34,074 nucleotides of DNA. Origin: Candidatus Aerophobetes bacterium Ae_b3a. GTDB lineage: Bacteria; Aerophobota; Aerophobia; Aerophobales; AE-B3A. A program made the position numbers and the translations under genes. Below are positions 7,666-16,015 of the stretch, one piece after another; within the stretch, counting starts at the first letter, position 1; the number at the start of each line of letters is the position of its first letter. Where the stretch lies: assembly GCA_005223095.1 (NCBI GenBank), contig NJBQ01000016.1, forward strand, positions 1-34,074, read 5' to 3'. The notes below the pieces were generated by a model. It did no database searches. It saw only the letters and a program-made list of their open reading frames with translations, and was not told the origin of the DNA.

Positions 7666-8517
7666 ATGAAGCCACTACTGGAAGTCAGGAACATTACCAA
7701 ACGATTTGGCGGTCTCACCGCGGTAGACAACATGGATATGAAAATATTCCCGGGCGAGGTAGTGGGACTCCTGGGAGATAATGGGGCCGGAAAATCCACT
7801 CTGATAAAGGTTATTTCCGGTGTTTATCGTGCCAACAAGGGAAAGATTTTTTTTGCAGGAAAGGAAACCAGGATAGATAATCCGATGCATGCTCTCAAAA
7901 TAGGTATTGAGACCATCTACCAAGACCTTGCCCTGGCCGAAAATCTGAATGTCTATTCAAACATCTTCCTGGGAAGAGAAAAATTGAAACGTTTCCTGGG
8001 TCTTATTAAAATTCTGGACCATGACTATATGCTGGCTGAATCGAGAAAAGTATTGGACCAGTTAGAGATAGAGGTTCCTTCACTAAAAAAACAGATTAGG
8101 ACTCTATCCGGTGGTCAAAGACAAGCCGTAGCAATCTCCAGGTCAATTTATTGGGACGCCAAGCTTCTTATTATGGACGAGCCTACTGCTGCCCTGGGAG
8201 TAGTTGAACAAAAAAACGTTCTCAACTTAATAAAGACATTGAGCTCTCAGGATATACCCGTATTAATTATTAGCCATCAACTGCATGACGTTTTTTCAGT
8301 GGCTTCCAGGCTTGTGATAATGCGTCGAGGAAAAAAGATAGCCGAGAGAATGACCAAAGAAACTACTACCGACGAAATTGTAGGGCTGATAGTCGGTTCT
8401 ATACCGGGTGATTACCACGATGTCAATACTGATACCGCAAAAGGTTCAGATGTGAATAGAAGACACTTTGCCTCCAAAAGCGGCAAGAACCACAGGCCGA
8501 AACAGAATCAAGGGTAA
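7666..8517 (+). CDS. Sugar ABC importer ATPase, half-size (FrcA type)
   Basis: A 283-aa single nucleotide-binding domain, about half the length of a fused RbsA (~500 aa) and similar to the half-size FrcA class. Complete catalytic set: Walker A GDNGAGKST (37-45), Q-loop IYQDLAL, signature LSGGQ (147-151), Walker B LLIMDEPTAALG with Glu172, and H-loop IISHQLHD. The last ~35 residues are hydrophilic and atypical for the family and may be a frame-shifted tail. AAAGGA lies upstream. It probably works as a homodimer under the two permeases. No clear rho-independent terminator follows; a long-range inverted repeat (8494-8502 with 8613-8621) is present. Confidence 0.9.
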   Translation: MKPLLEVRNITKRFGGLTAVDNMDMKIFPGEVVGLLGDNGAGKSTLIKVISGVYRANKGKIFFAGKETRIDNPMHALKIGIETIYQDLALAENLNVYSNIFLGREKLKRFLGLIKILDHDYMLAESRKVLDQLEIEVPSLKKQIRTLSGGQRQAVAISRSIYWDAKLLIMDEPTAALGVVEQKNVLNLIKTLSSQDIPVLIISHQLHDVFSVASRLVIMRRGKKIAERMTKETTTDEIVGLIVGSIPGDYHDVNTDTAKGSDVNRRHFASKSGKNHRPKQNQG

Positions 8518-8671
8518 TTGAGCTGAAATTACTGGAATTGCTGCCAGGAAATATGACCGGAAAAAATGTTCGGACATCGCATGCCATGATTAGATTCTCA
8601 TCATTACTGCCTTTTCGGCCTAGCAAACAAAAAAAGAGAGCAGTATGACTTTTTTAAATCGGCCCAGAAAT

Positions 8672-8701
8672 TTGACAAAACGTACAAAAAAATGCTATGA
8701 T
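8672..8701 (+). promoter_or_regulatory. Promoter of the isomerase/dehydrogenase pair
   Basis: TTGACA (8672-8677), 18-nt spacer, TATGAT (8696-8701), with an extended -10 TGC at 8693-8695. It gives the catabolic pair transcription separate from the upstream importer. Confidence 0.65.
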
Positions 8702-8727
8702 ATATTACATATAAAATATGACGCAGC

Positions 8728-8751
8728 TGAGGTCATCCATATGAAGAGGTA
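8728..8751 (+). repeat. Conserved leader element with a three-codon reading frame (copy 2)
   Basis: It matches 2453-2476 at 22 of 24 bases. GAGG is followed after 8 nt by ATG 8741, AAG, AGG, TAG; the stop ends 3 nt before the start codon of the next gene. The GAGGTAGG part also serves as that gene's ribosome site. Confidence 0.5.
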
Positions 8752-8755
8752 GGTT

Positions 8756-9640
8756 ATGAAAAAGAAAACCTCAATCGGGGGATGGGCCTATATATGGGGT
8801 GGATACCAAGAGGACCCTATTCCCTTGGAAACTGTGCTTGAGGCGCTTTCTGGCCAAGGTTTTGATGGGATTGAAATGGCAGCGTTCCCACCGCATCTCG
8901 AACCCAATACAAAGAAAAGGCGCAAAGAAATCAAGAAAATGCTCATCGACTATGGCCTGGAAGTATCCGGAGTAGCGGCACCGTTTCCCTCACCGGCAAC
9001 TACCAAGAACAATGATTATCTGGATGTAGTTAAGAGAAATTTAGAAATCTGTGACGACCTCCGTATTCCTAAACTAAGAGTTGACACCGTTGATGCTCCC
9101 ACAACCATACCCGGGGGTATGAATTATGAAGCATGCTTTGCCAAAGTGGCCGAAGTCTGGAATAGGGCCGCTGATATCTGCACAAAGAGCGAGGTAAAGC
9201 TAATTTGGGAATTCGAACCGGGTTTTCTCTTCAATAAATCGAGCCAAGTAGTCCGCATGGTTTACAAAGTGGATCATCCTAATTTCTCAATTCTCTTTGA
9301 TTCGTGTCACGCCCATATGTGCTCTGTGATGGGGTCCCGGCAGATGGGTCAAAAAGAGACCCTGGATGGTGGCGTGGTTCAATTTGCCCATATGTTAACC
9401 GGAAAAATTGGCCACATCCATCTGATTGATTCAGACGAAACCTTGCATGATGATGAAACCAGCACCCACGCTCCTCTTGGTACCGGAGTGTTAGATTTCG
9501 ACAAGATCATCCCCGCTATCCTGGAAGCCGGCTATGATGATGAATGGTGGACTATTGATTTGTGTTTCTGGCCAAAAGCATTGAAGGTGACTGAAGATAA
9601 TAAGAGATACCTTGACAGTCTTATTGAGAAGTTTGGCTAG
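8756..9640 (+). CDS. Sugar-phosphate isomerase/epimerase-like TIM barrel
   Basis: A 294-aa protein of the AP-endonuclease-2/xylose-isomerase-like barrel superfamily (COG1082 type). Strand ends carry the expected metal ligands: IWEFEPG (Glu152 or 154), ILFDSCHAH (Asp182, His185), IGHIHLIDSD (His220/222) and WWTIDLCF (Asp268). QGFDGIEMAAFPP at the first strands is also typical. Members interconvert ketoses, inososes or related polyol products, so conversion of an imported sugar or of the product of the dehydrogenase next door is likely. The exact substrate cannot be read. The start is set by GAGGTAGG. The dehydrogenase follows after 57 nt in the same direction. Confidence 0.85.
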   Translation: MKKKTSIGGWAYIWGGYQEDPIPLETVLEALSGQGFDGIEMAAFPPHLEPNTKKRRKEIKKMLIDYGLEVSGVAAPFPSPATTKNNDYLDVVKRNLEICDDLRIPKLRVDTVDAPTTIPGGMNYEACFAKVAEVWNRAADICTKSEVKLIWEFEPGFLFNKSSQVVRMVYKVDHPNFSILFDSCHAHMCSVMGSRQMGQKETLDGGVVQFAHMLTGKIGHIHLIDSDETLHDDETSTHAPLGTGVLDFDKIIPAILEAGYDDEWWTIDLCFWPKALKVTEDNKRYLDSLIEKFG

Positions 9641-9697
9641 ACGAGAAAAAAGATCCGTTGCTAGCCTTGATTTCGCCAGGACCAAGGAGTAACACAA

Positions 9698-10774
9698 GTG
9701 GCTGAGAGAATGAAGGCGCAAGTTTTCCATGAAGCGGAAAAAATGTTGCTTGAGGAAATGCCGGTTCCTCCAGTTACAGAAACCGACGTATTGGTAAGAG
9801 TGAAAAATGTAGGGATATGCGGCTCGGATATATCTTACTATTACGGTCTCAGTCCGCTGGACACTCCCACCGGAAAGGGGCCGTTAATTCTCGGTCACGA
9901 ATTCACTGGGGAAATTGTCAAGGTGGGCAAGGTTCCGAAACAACTAGGTCTTTTTGCACAAGGAGACCGAGTAGTGGTCAATCCGGTTCAGAATTGCAAT
10001 GCCTGTTATGCTTGTGCTGGTGGCCAGACACATCTGTGTGAAAACATAAGCGTGCCTGGGGTTAGTACGAACGGTGCTTTTGCTGAATACTGCCTGGCAA
10101 AATACACTGGTCTCTTCAAACTGCCTGACAATGTAAGCTATGCTGCAGGTGCTTTTACCGAACCTTTAGCCTGTGTTGTATATGGCATGAAAAAACTGGA
10201 TGTTGAACCAGGTCAATTCGTGGCCATTTTTGGCCCTGGCCCCATGGGGCAGATGATGGTTCAAATGGCCAGATCGATTGGGGCAGGAAAAATCGCACTA
10301 ATTGGCACTAGAGATTATCGTTTGCAGATAGGCAAGAAATTCGGAGCAGACTACATATTCAATACCAGCAATAAACAGTCAAAATACTACGTAGGGAACC
10401 TTAAGGAAGCAATCTCCCAGATAACCAGTGGTAAACTGGCCCAAAGGGCAATCGTTCCTACAAGCTCCAATGAAGCCTTTGAGGAAGCAATTAAAATCAC
10501 CGGAAAATCCTCCATAATCGTACATTTTGGCCTGCCCAATCAAGGCGATGTTATCCGTGTTCCTGCCCTTAGCTTCCACACTATGGATAAAGAGATTAGA
10601 TCATCATGGCTTGCACCACTATCATGGCCTGGTGCAATCCGCTCAATAGCAGAAGGACTGGTGAATGTTGAGGCGATGGTTACCCACACCTATCCTTTAG
10701 AAGAAGCTGAAAAGGCTATGATAAACTTGCGTAACAGAACTAATAATCCCATGAAAGTCCAAATTGCTCCATGA
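9698..10774 (+). CDS. Zinc-dependent medium-chain alcohol/polyol dehydrogenase
   Basis: A 358-aa MDR-family dehydrogenase starting at GTG 9698, with AAGGAG eight bases before. Catalytic zinc ligands: Cys41 (GICGSD), His67-Glu68 (GHEFTG) and Glu155 (FTEPLACVVYG). Structural zinc lobe: Cys100, 103, 106 and 114 (C-x2-C-x2-C-x7-C). The Rossmann loop is GPGPMG (179-184). At the end of the second Rossmann strand, where NAD enzymes usually have Asp, there is Gly203 followed by Thr-Arg, which favours NADP(H). It resembles sorbitol, threonine and inositol-type dehydrogenases and probably oxidises a polyol or sugar with the isomerase gene upstream. Cytosolic. Substrate not determinable. Confidence 0.88.
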   Translation: MAERMKAQVFHEAEKMLLEEMPVPPVTETDVLVRVKNVGICGSDISYYYGLSPLDTPTGKGPLILGHEFTGEIVKVGKVPKQLGLFAQGDRVVVNPVQNCNACYACAGGQTHLCENISVPGVSTNGAFAEYCLAKYTGLFKLPDNVSYAAGAFTEPLACVVYGMKKLDVEPGQFVAIFGPGPMGQMMVQMARSIGAGKIALIGTRDYRLQIGKKFGADYIFNTSNKQSKYYVGNLKEAISQITSGKLAQRAIVPTSSNEAFEEAIKITGKSSIIVHFGLPNQGDVIRVPALSFHTMDKEIRSSWLAPLSWPGAIRSIAEGLVNVEAMVTHTYPLEEAEKAMINLRNRTNNPMKVQIAP

Positions 10775-10832
10775 GATCTTGAACTAGAAAAACTGGCATC
10801 GAATACAACCATTCTGTAGGAAGGTAATAAAG

Positions 10833-10910
10833 ATGAGAACACGACCAAAGGGAGGTGAGATGTTAGACAGGTCACTAGCTGAAGATATGAGGTGGTTCTG
10901 CAAGAAATGA
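10833..10910 (+). other. Short leader reading frame before the second binding-protein gene
   Basis: ATG 10833, with AGGAAGG upstream, reads 25 codons to TGA 10908-10910; an inner ATG at 10860 follows GGAGGTGAG. The inner part (MLDRSLAED) resembles the short frame at 17349 in position and wording. It fills most of the 210-nt gap before 10985; I see no good promoter there (TTGACT at 10922 lacks a -10). Confidence 0.3.
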
Positions 10911-10984
10911 TCACCTAAATATTGACTTCTTTTCTTTCAGATTCCTAAGAGGAAGGAAGTATTCTAAAAAGAGGAGGAAGACAA

Positions 10985-12331
10985 ATGAAGAGAATATCCT
11001 TACGGTCGGCAGCTATCGTCTTGAGTGTATCCCTGATTGCTGGCCTTTCTCTGGCCAGCTGTCCAGCTCTGGCTAAGGAGGAGTTCATTACAATTAATTG
11101 GGCACAGTGGGCGCCGGCTGACTATCTGGAAAAGCTGTCCAGGGATTTTACTGCCGAGACCGGCATTGAAGTAATTGTTGAGCAAACTCCCTGGGAGACG
11201 TTCGTGCAGAAATACAATACCGAGCTGATTGCCAAAAGTGACGCCTGGGACATCATCGTCGGCGACAGTCAGGACATCGGAAACAACGTAGTTGGCGGAC
11301 ACTACGTAGATTTGACCACCTGGATTACCGAGCAGCAGGTTGACAAAACCTTTACTCCTGCTTCTCTAACCTATTACGCAGAGTATCCCAAGGGGTCAAA
11401 AGAGTACTATGCAGTTCCGTGTGAAGGGGATGCATTAGCCTGGGCATATCGCACAGACCTGTTTGAGGATCCTGACAACATGGCTGCTTTTGAAAAAGAA
11501 TATGGATATTCCCTGGCAGTACCAGAGTCCTGGGATATGCTGAAAGACATAGCCGAATTCTTCCACGATCCGGCTAACGATTTCTATGGCGTGGCAATCT
11601 ACGGTGATAACGGATATGACTCGCTGGCGATGTTTGCCGAACAAGTTATCTGGTCATTTGGGGGAGAGCTTGGAAACTACTCAACCTACAAAGTGGACGG
11701 CTACCTGAACACTGAGGGTGCTATTGCGGGAATAGAGTACTATCATGACCTTTTTCAATTCGTCCCTCCCGGATTTGGTAATGCGTTTTACATCAAGACC
11801 AATGATGCTTTTGTGGCAGGGATAGTGCCGATGAGCACCAACTATCTCGCCTTCTTCCCCGGTCTTGCAAACAAGGCAACCAATGAATACGCTGATGTCA
11901 CCGGATACTTTGCTTGTCCTCCACAAGTCGGTCCGGACGGTGTGGAAAGACGATTCGCTGCTCTGGGCGGGCAGGGGGCTTCAGTAGTCTCCTATTCAAA
12001 AAAGAAGGACCTGGCATTCAAATGGCTGGAGTGGTTCATAAGACCGGATACTCAAATGAAATGGGCGAAATTAGGCGGTTATACCTGCCATATAGACACT
12101 TTAGCCTCCCATGAATTCCTCAATGCAACCCCATACAACCCTACATTTAAGACATCAATGGAGATCTTCAAGGATTGGTGGGCGTGTCCAGAATACGATG
12201 AGCTTCTCCGAACCTTCAGTGAAATAATTGCCGACTACGTTATCATAGGTAATGGTACCGCCGAGCAAGCCTTGCAGAAATGTACGGAAAAATGGAGCTC
12301 TATCTTTGAAGAAGCGGGATACTACGACTAG
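10985..12331 (+). CDS. Carbohydrate ABC importer, family 1 solute-binding protein (MalE/UgpB type)
   Basis: A 448-aa exported binding protein. The leader has a hydrophobic core and LASC at residues 23-26, a fair lipobox, but also ALA before KEE, so either a lipoprotein or a cleaved soluble form is possible. The mature start ITINWAQWAPADYLEKLSRDFTAETGIEVIVEQTPWETF is typical of family 1 sugar-binding proteins, as are DIIVGDSQDIG, the hinge PCEGDALAWAYRTDLFEDP and the C-terminal KWLEWFIRPDTQMKWAKLGGYTCH. GAGGAGGAAG precedes the ATG. Permeases, a small membrane protein and two ATPases follow in one direction. Likely ligands are oligosaccharides, polyols or glycerol derivatives; not resolved. Confidence 0.9.
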   Translation: MKRISLRSAAIVLSVSLIAGLSLASCPALAKEEFITINWAQWAPADYLEKLSRDFTAETGIEVIVEQTPWETFVQKYNTELIAKSDAWDIIVGDSQDIGNNVVGGHYVDLTTWITEQQVDKTFTPASLTYYAEYPKGSKEYYAVPCEGDALAWAYRTDLFEDPDNMAAFEKEYGYSLAVPESWDMLKDIAEFFHDPANDFYGVAIYGDNGYDSLAMFAEQVIWSFGGELGNYSTYKVDGYLNTEGAIAGIEYYHDLFQFVPPGFGNAFYIKTNDAFVAGIVPMSTNYLAFFPGLANKATNEYADVTGYFACPPQVGPDGVERRFAALGGQGASVVSYSKKKDLAFKWLEWFIRPDTQMKWAKLGGYTCHIDTLASHEFLNATPYNPTFKTSMEIFKDWWACPEYDELLRTFSEIIADYVIIGNGTAEQALQKCTEKWSSIFEEAGYYD

Positions 12332-12349
12332 TACTGGCCGCTAAAGGCT

Positions 12350-12381
12350 CACTTCCCCCGGGATTTTTCTCGGGGGAAGTG
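12350..12381 (+). terminator. Intercistronic hairpin after the second binding-protein gene
   Basis: CACTTCCCCCG (12350-12360) pairs with CGGGGGAAGTG (12371-12381); inner GGA/TCT pairing shrinks the loop to TTTT. No U tract follows, so it is a stabilising stem or partial terminator. Confidence 0.65.
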
Positions 12382-12485
12382 CCTATCTTGAAGTATCGCA
12401 ATTTCAATAATTTCGCTGAATCGATATCAAGCAAATCTTCTCGGGTAATAGCTCAAGAAAAACGGGGGGAGCAGGCCGAAGGCCG

Positions 12486-12511
12486 TTGAGGGGTGATGTT
12501 TCTCCCCTCAA
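12486..12511 (+). promoter_or_regulatory. Second stem just upstream of the permease start
   Basis: TTGAGGGG (12486-12493) pairs with CCCCTCAA (12504-12511) around a 10-nt loop, 24 nt before the permease ATG. It may mask translation initiation, since the permease has no clear ribosome site. Confidence 0.45.
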
Positions 12512-12535
12512 TATGTTCAAAAGTGCCAAAAAACG

Positions 12536-13465
12536 ATGAGTATATTTAAAAAATCCAAAAAAAATGATACCAGAAATGGGCAAGTCTATTATCGGCCTAT
12601 GCGGGATATCACACTCCTACGACTCTTCATCCTCCCCACAATCATTTTGCTTATCGTGATAAACGTGTTTCCCTTATTTTGGTCCTTGTTCCTCAGTTTT
12701 TCTCGTTATTCGGCTAAGATGCCCAATATTTGGGGCACCAACCCCAGGATGATCGGGACCATAAACTATTCCCGTATTTTAACTGACCCTGACATGTGGA
12801 TTAGATTTATCACCACTGCTAAGTATGTAGTCCTGTCAGTTGGCGGAGAAATGATACTTGGTTTTGGTCTTGCTCTGCTCATTTTTCGAAGCGATTTCAA
12901 AGCTAAGGGTCTCATAACAACTCTTTTGGTCTTACCGATGACAATGTCCCCGGTAATAGTGGGTCTAATGTGGCAATTGTTTTACGATCCCAACTGGGGT
13001 ACCTTCAACTACCTGCTGGGCTTGGGGAGGATAGATTGGGTTTCGGACCCGGCACGAAACTTGTACTCCATCGTCATTGTGGACATCTGGATGTGGACCC
13101 CTTTTGTAATGCTGCTTTCCATCGCAGGACTTTCAGCTATTCCTAAGTACCTCTACGAAGCTGCCGAAATTGACCGGGCTTCATGGTGGCTCAAGTTCCG
13201 GAAAATAACCCTTCCCATGGTGTATCCTCTTCTTCTAGTGGCTCTAATATTTCGTACTATTGAAGCCTTCAAAATATTTGATTTGCCAATGGGAATAGTA
13301 GGAAGAGGAGCGGTCGCTCCTCGACTGCTCTCCCTACATTTGTACAATGTGTCGTTTGTCACCTGGAAGACAAGCTATGGTTCTGCACTCGGCTATATCA
13401 TGCTCATAATAATCATTGCAACCACAAGCATTTTCATCAAATACCTGAACAAAGCAAAGCAATAG
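12536..13465 (+). CDS. Carbohydrate ABC importer permease, MalF/UgpA type
   Basis: A 309-aa inner-membrane permease with six hydrophobic segments. The cytoplasmic EAA loop IPKYLYEAAEIDRASWWLKF followed by RKITLPMVYP identifies the binding-protein-dependent permease family and the ATPase contact. The charged N-terminus (FKKSKKNDTRNG) is cytoplasmic. No Shine-Dalgarno is obvious before ATG 12536; a nine-codon frame (from ATG 12513) ends with TGA overlapping the start, so initiation may be coupled. The MalG-type partner starts 7 nt after the stop. Confidence 0.9.
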   Translation: MSIFKKSKKNDTRNGQVYYRPMRDITLLRLFILPTIILLIVINVFPLFWSLFLSFSRYSAKMPNIWGTNPRMIGTINYSRILTDPDMWIRFITTAKYVVLSVGGEMILGFGLALLIFRSDFKAKGLITTLLVLPMTMSPVIVGLMWQLFYDPNWGTFNYLLGLGRIDWVSDPARNLYSIVIVDIWMWTPFVMLLSIAGLSAIPKYLYEAAEIDRASWWLKFRKITLPMVYPLLLVALIFRTIEAFKIFDLPMGIVGRGAVAPRLLSLHLYNVSFVTWKTSYGSALGYIMLIIIIATTSIFIKYLNKAKQ

Positions 13466-13472
13466 GGACTTT

Positions 13473-14420
13473 ATGGCAATAATAGCTAACCGAAAAAGAA
13501 GGATCGGCCGCTGGGTTCTGATAATAGTCTTGATAGTAATTACTTTTATTTATCTCATACCCTTTATGTATATTATAAATACAGCTTTCAAACCATGGAC
13601 AGGGATCAAGGTGTATCCACCCACAGTCATATTCAAACCCTCAATTGGGAGCTTTATCAGAATTTTTACCTCTAGAACCGTCTATCCTCCAGGAGAGGTC
13701 CCGACCGAGGAAGAGATATCTGGCATGAAGTGGTACGAACGCATCGTCTATAAAGAAACCAACGAAGAAGTGGTAAGGTTAGGTGATTTTCCCCGCAGAT
13801 ATCTCAATAGTATTATTATTTGCTCAATAAGCACATTAATAACTGTAATTCTCGGAACAATCGCTGCTTATGGTTTTTCCAGGTTCAATGTCAGAGGCAA
13901 AGACGACCTTCTCTTTTTTATCCTGAGCACCAGGATGCTTCCACCAGTAGTAGTAGTGATCCCGGTTTTTCTCATGTTCAGATTCCTGGGGCTAACCGAT
14001 ACTCACATTGGTCTGATACTTCTGTACATTGCTTTTAATGTATCTTTTGCGGTCTGGGTACTGAAAGGGTTTATCGATGAAATTCCTACCGAATATGAAG
14101 AAGCAGCAATGGTTGATGGATATACTCGTTTTCAGGTATTCAGGAAGATTGTGGTTCCGCAGGCAACTACCGGAATAGCAGCCACTGCGGTTTTCTGTTT
14201 CATATTCTCCTGGAACGAATACGCCTTCGCTTTTCTCCTTTCAAGGAAAATTGCCCAGACAGTACCGGCATGGCTCCCTTATCAGATGGGGGTACTGGGA
14301 TATGACTGGGGAGCCGCTGCAGCCGGAACGTTCATATTTCTATTGCCTGCAATGGTCTTCACCATAATCTTAAGAAAGCATCTGGTCAGAGGCATTACCT
14401 TCGGAGCAATAAGAAAATAG
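13473..14420 (+). CDS. Carbohydrate ABC importer permease, MalG/UgpE type
   Basis: A 315-aa permease with six membrane helices. The EAA loop is IPTEYEEAAMVDGYTRFQVF plus RKIVVPQATTG. Between helices 1 and 2 it carries an extended hydrophilic segment (about residues 60-110, including RTVYPPGEVPTEEEISGMKW) as the periplasmic loop seen in this class, here rather long and acidic. It completes the heterodimeric pore with the gene 7 nt upstream. The ribosome site is weak (AGGGAC). Confidence 0.9.
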   Translation: MAIIANRKRRIGRWVLIIVLIVITFIYLIPFMYIINTAFKPWTGIKVYPPTVIFKPSIGSFIRIFTSRTVYPPGEVPTEEEISGMKWYERIVYKETNEEVVRLGDFPRRYLNSIIICSISTLITVILGTIAAYGFSRFNVRGKDDLLFFILSTRMLPPVVVVIPVFLMFRFLGLTDTHIGLILLYIAFNVSFAVWVLKGFIDEIPTEYEEAAMVDGYTRFQVFRKIVVPQATTGIAATAVFCFIFSWNEYAFAFLLSRKIAQTVPAWLPYQMGVLGYDWGAAAAGTFIFLLPAMVFTIILRKHLVRGITFGAIRK

Positions 14421-14511
14421 AGCAAAATGCAAAACTCACGCTAAATCCGCGCAGTGACGACATCACCTGATTTGGACAACATTTCCCACAAGTGGGAAAG
14501 AAGATGAAAGA

Positions 14512-14736
14512 ATGATAGCATTTGTGGTATGCGCAGCCTCTTATCTGCTGGTTGCGGTAATCCTTTGGAAATTCAAAATGTTAAGAAGGCAGTATCTAGA
14601 AACAATTTTTATGTGCATTATGATTTTTGGAATAGCATCTCTTTGCCAACCATGGACATTTTTTCTTTACCAGAATGGCTTTGCCATTCTTTCGACCGGA
14701 ACCCTTGCATACATTATGGCAATTCATATGAAGTAG
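14512..14736 (+). CDS. Small two-helix membrane protein inside the importer operon
   Basis: A 74-aa protein with two hydrophobic helices (about residues 3-19 and 30-66, the second interrupted near QPWTFF) and a basic KFKMLRRQYLE link. I do not recognise the family. Its place between the MalG-type permease and the ATPases recalls the small membrane protein found in glycerol ABC (GlpSTPQV-type) clusters, though the sequence is not evidently DUF2160. It could be an accessory subunit. The ribosome site is weak (GGGAAAGAAG). A small stem TTTCCCAC/GTGGGAAA (14482-14499) precedes it. Confidence 0.55.
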   Translation: MIAFVVCAASYLLVAVILWKFKMLRRQYLETIFMCIMIFGIASLCQPWTFFLYQNGFAILSTGTLAYIMAIHMK

Positions 14737-14770
14737 TTCTTTCCTTAATCCATCTTGTCCGCAGAAAGAG

Positions 14771-14782
14771 GTTGCATGCAAC
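14771..14782. promoter_or_regulatory. Perfect 12-bp palindrome, possible operator
   Basis: GTTGCATGCAAC is its own reverse complement and lies in the 146-nt gap before the first MalK-like gene. It has the size of a LacI/GntR-type half-site pair, but no regulator gene is in the window. Confidence 0.3.
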
Positions 14783-14882
14783 TTTGACCCAACTATTTAT
14801 TCTGGCAGGGGGAATAAACCCCAGCAATAGTTCACCTTCATGCAAAAGACATTAAAAGCAACAGGAGGTAGCGATTTCCTAG

Positions 14883-15986
14883 ATGGCAGAAATAGCTTTG
14901 AAGAACATTGTAAAGAGATTTGACAGTCTTGTCGCCGTGAATAACCTCAATCTTCGCATCAAAGACAAGGAATTTGTTGTTCTTCTCGGACCTTCCGGGT
15001 GCGGTAAGACTACTACCCTCAGATGCATCTCTGGCCTGGAAACACCCGATGAAGGAAAGATACTGATAAATGAAGAGGATGTCACCAATAAAAGGGCATC
15101 ACAGAGAGATGTAGCCTTCGTTTTCCAGCTCTATGCTCTCTATCCCCATCTAACAGTCTACGATAATATCGCCTTTCCTTTATTGGCACAGGGACTCAGC
15201 AAGAAGAGAATCAGACAGGAAGTAGATCGAGCAGCACAGGTCCTCAGAATAAAGCACATATTGAACAAAAAGCCCCGGGAGCTTTCGGGGGGAGATATGC
15301 AAAGAGTTGCCCTGGGAAGGGCTATTGTCCGGAGACCGGAAGTATTCTTACTTGATGAACCAATAGGCACTTTGGATGCAGTATTCAGAGAAGAAATGCG
15401 CGCTGAACTCAAGAAACTCCATGTTGATATTGGCGCTACCACCGTCTATGTAACTCACGACCAGGTTGAAGCAATGTCCATGGGCGACCGTGTTGTCATA
15501 ATGAATCTTGGAGTCTTACAACAAGTTGGAACACCCCATGAAGTATACAATAAACCCAAGAATCTGTTTGTGGCAAATTTTATCGGAAGTCCCGGAATGA
15601 ATTTTATCAACTGTAAACCGTCAAGAGGTCCCAGAAGTAAACTTGTACTGGGATTATCCGTAGTCAATGCCACCATTGCAATCCCTGACGAAATCCAAAG
15701 GACAATCATCGACAAAAAAAAGGAAGAAAAAGACTTAGTTTTAGGTATCCGGCCGGAAAATGTAATGTTCAGCCAAAAAACGAAAAGTAACTCTCTCCCA
15801 GCAAGAGTCTGCGTGGTCGAAACAATGGGTTCCTACAATATCATAGATGTAAAACTGGGTGACGAGACCATTAAGGTGCGCACTGCGCCAAGCATAGTAC
15901 CGGATATTGGAGAAACCGTATCTATTAGTTTTGATCCGGAAGGAATAAACATTTTTGATGAGGAAACTGGTGATTCGGTAGCGTAG
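14883..15986 (+). CDS. Carbohydrate ABC importer ATPase 1, MalK/UgpC type
   Basis: A 367-aa ATPase. Walker A GPSGCGKT (36-43), Q-loop Gln82 in VFQLYALYPH, signature LSGGD (134-138), Walker B LLDEP with Glu159 and H-loop His192 (YVTHDQVEAM) are intact. The D-loop reads PIGTLDAVF instead of the usual PLSNLDAKL. A TOBE-type C-terminal domain includes LGIRPENVMF. AGGAGGT lies 14 nt before the ATG, an unusually long spacing; a stop directly upstream rules out an earlier in-frame start. It is followed after 29 nt by a second MalK-like gene, so the importer probably has an ATPase heterodimer. Confidence 0.9.
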   Translation: MAEIALKNIVKRFDSLVAVNNLNLRIKDKEFVVLLGPSGCGKTTTLRCISGLETPDEGKILINEEDVTNKRASQRDVAFVFQLYALYPHLTVYDNIAFPLLAQGLSKKRIRQEVDRAAQVLRIKHILNKKPRELSGGDMQRVALGRAIVRRPEVFLLDEPIGTLDAVFREEMRAELKKLHVDIGATTVYVTHDQVEAMSMGDRVVIMNLGVLQQVGTPHEVYNKPKNLFVANFIGSPGMNFINCKPSRGPRSKLVLGLSVVNATIAIPDEIQRTIIDKKKEEKDLVLGIRPENVMFSQKTKSNSLPARVCVVETMGSYNIIDVKLGDETIKVRTAPSIVPDIGETVSISFDPEGINIFDEETGDSVA

Positions 15987-16015
15987 GCAACCATAAAGCA
16001 AAAGGTGTACCAATA

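Noticed and set aside
9698-10774. Gly203-Thr-Arg at the second Rossmann strand as proof of NADP use
   Set aside because: It is suggestive only; coenzyme choice in this family depends on several residues, so I left it in the gene entry and did not make it a finding.
10922-10950. Promoter TTGACT before the second binding-protein gene
   Set aside because: No acceptable -10 at 16-18 nt; the operon may read through from 8672 or use a promoter I cannot see.
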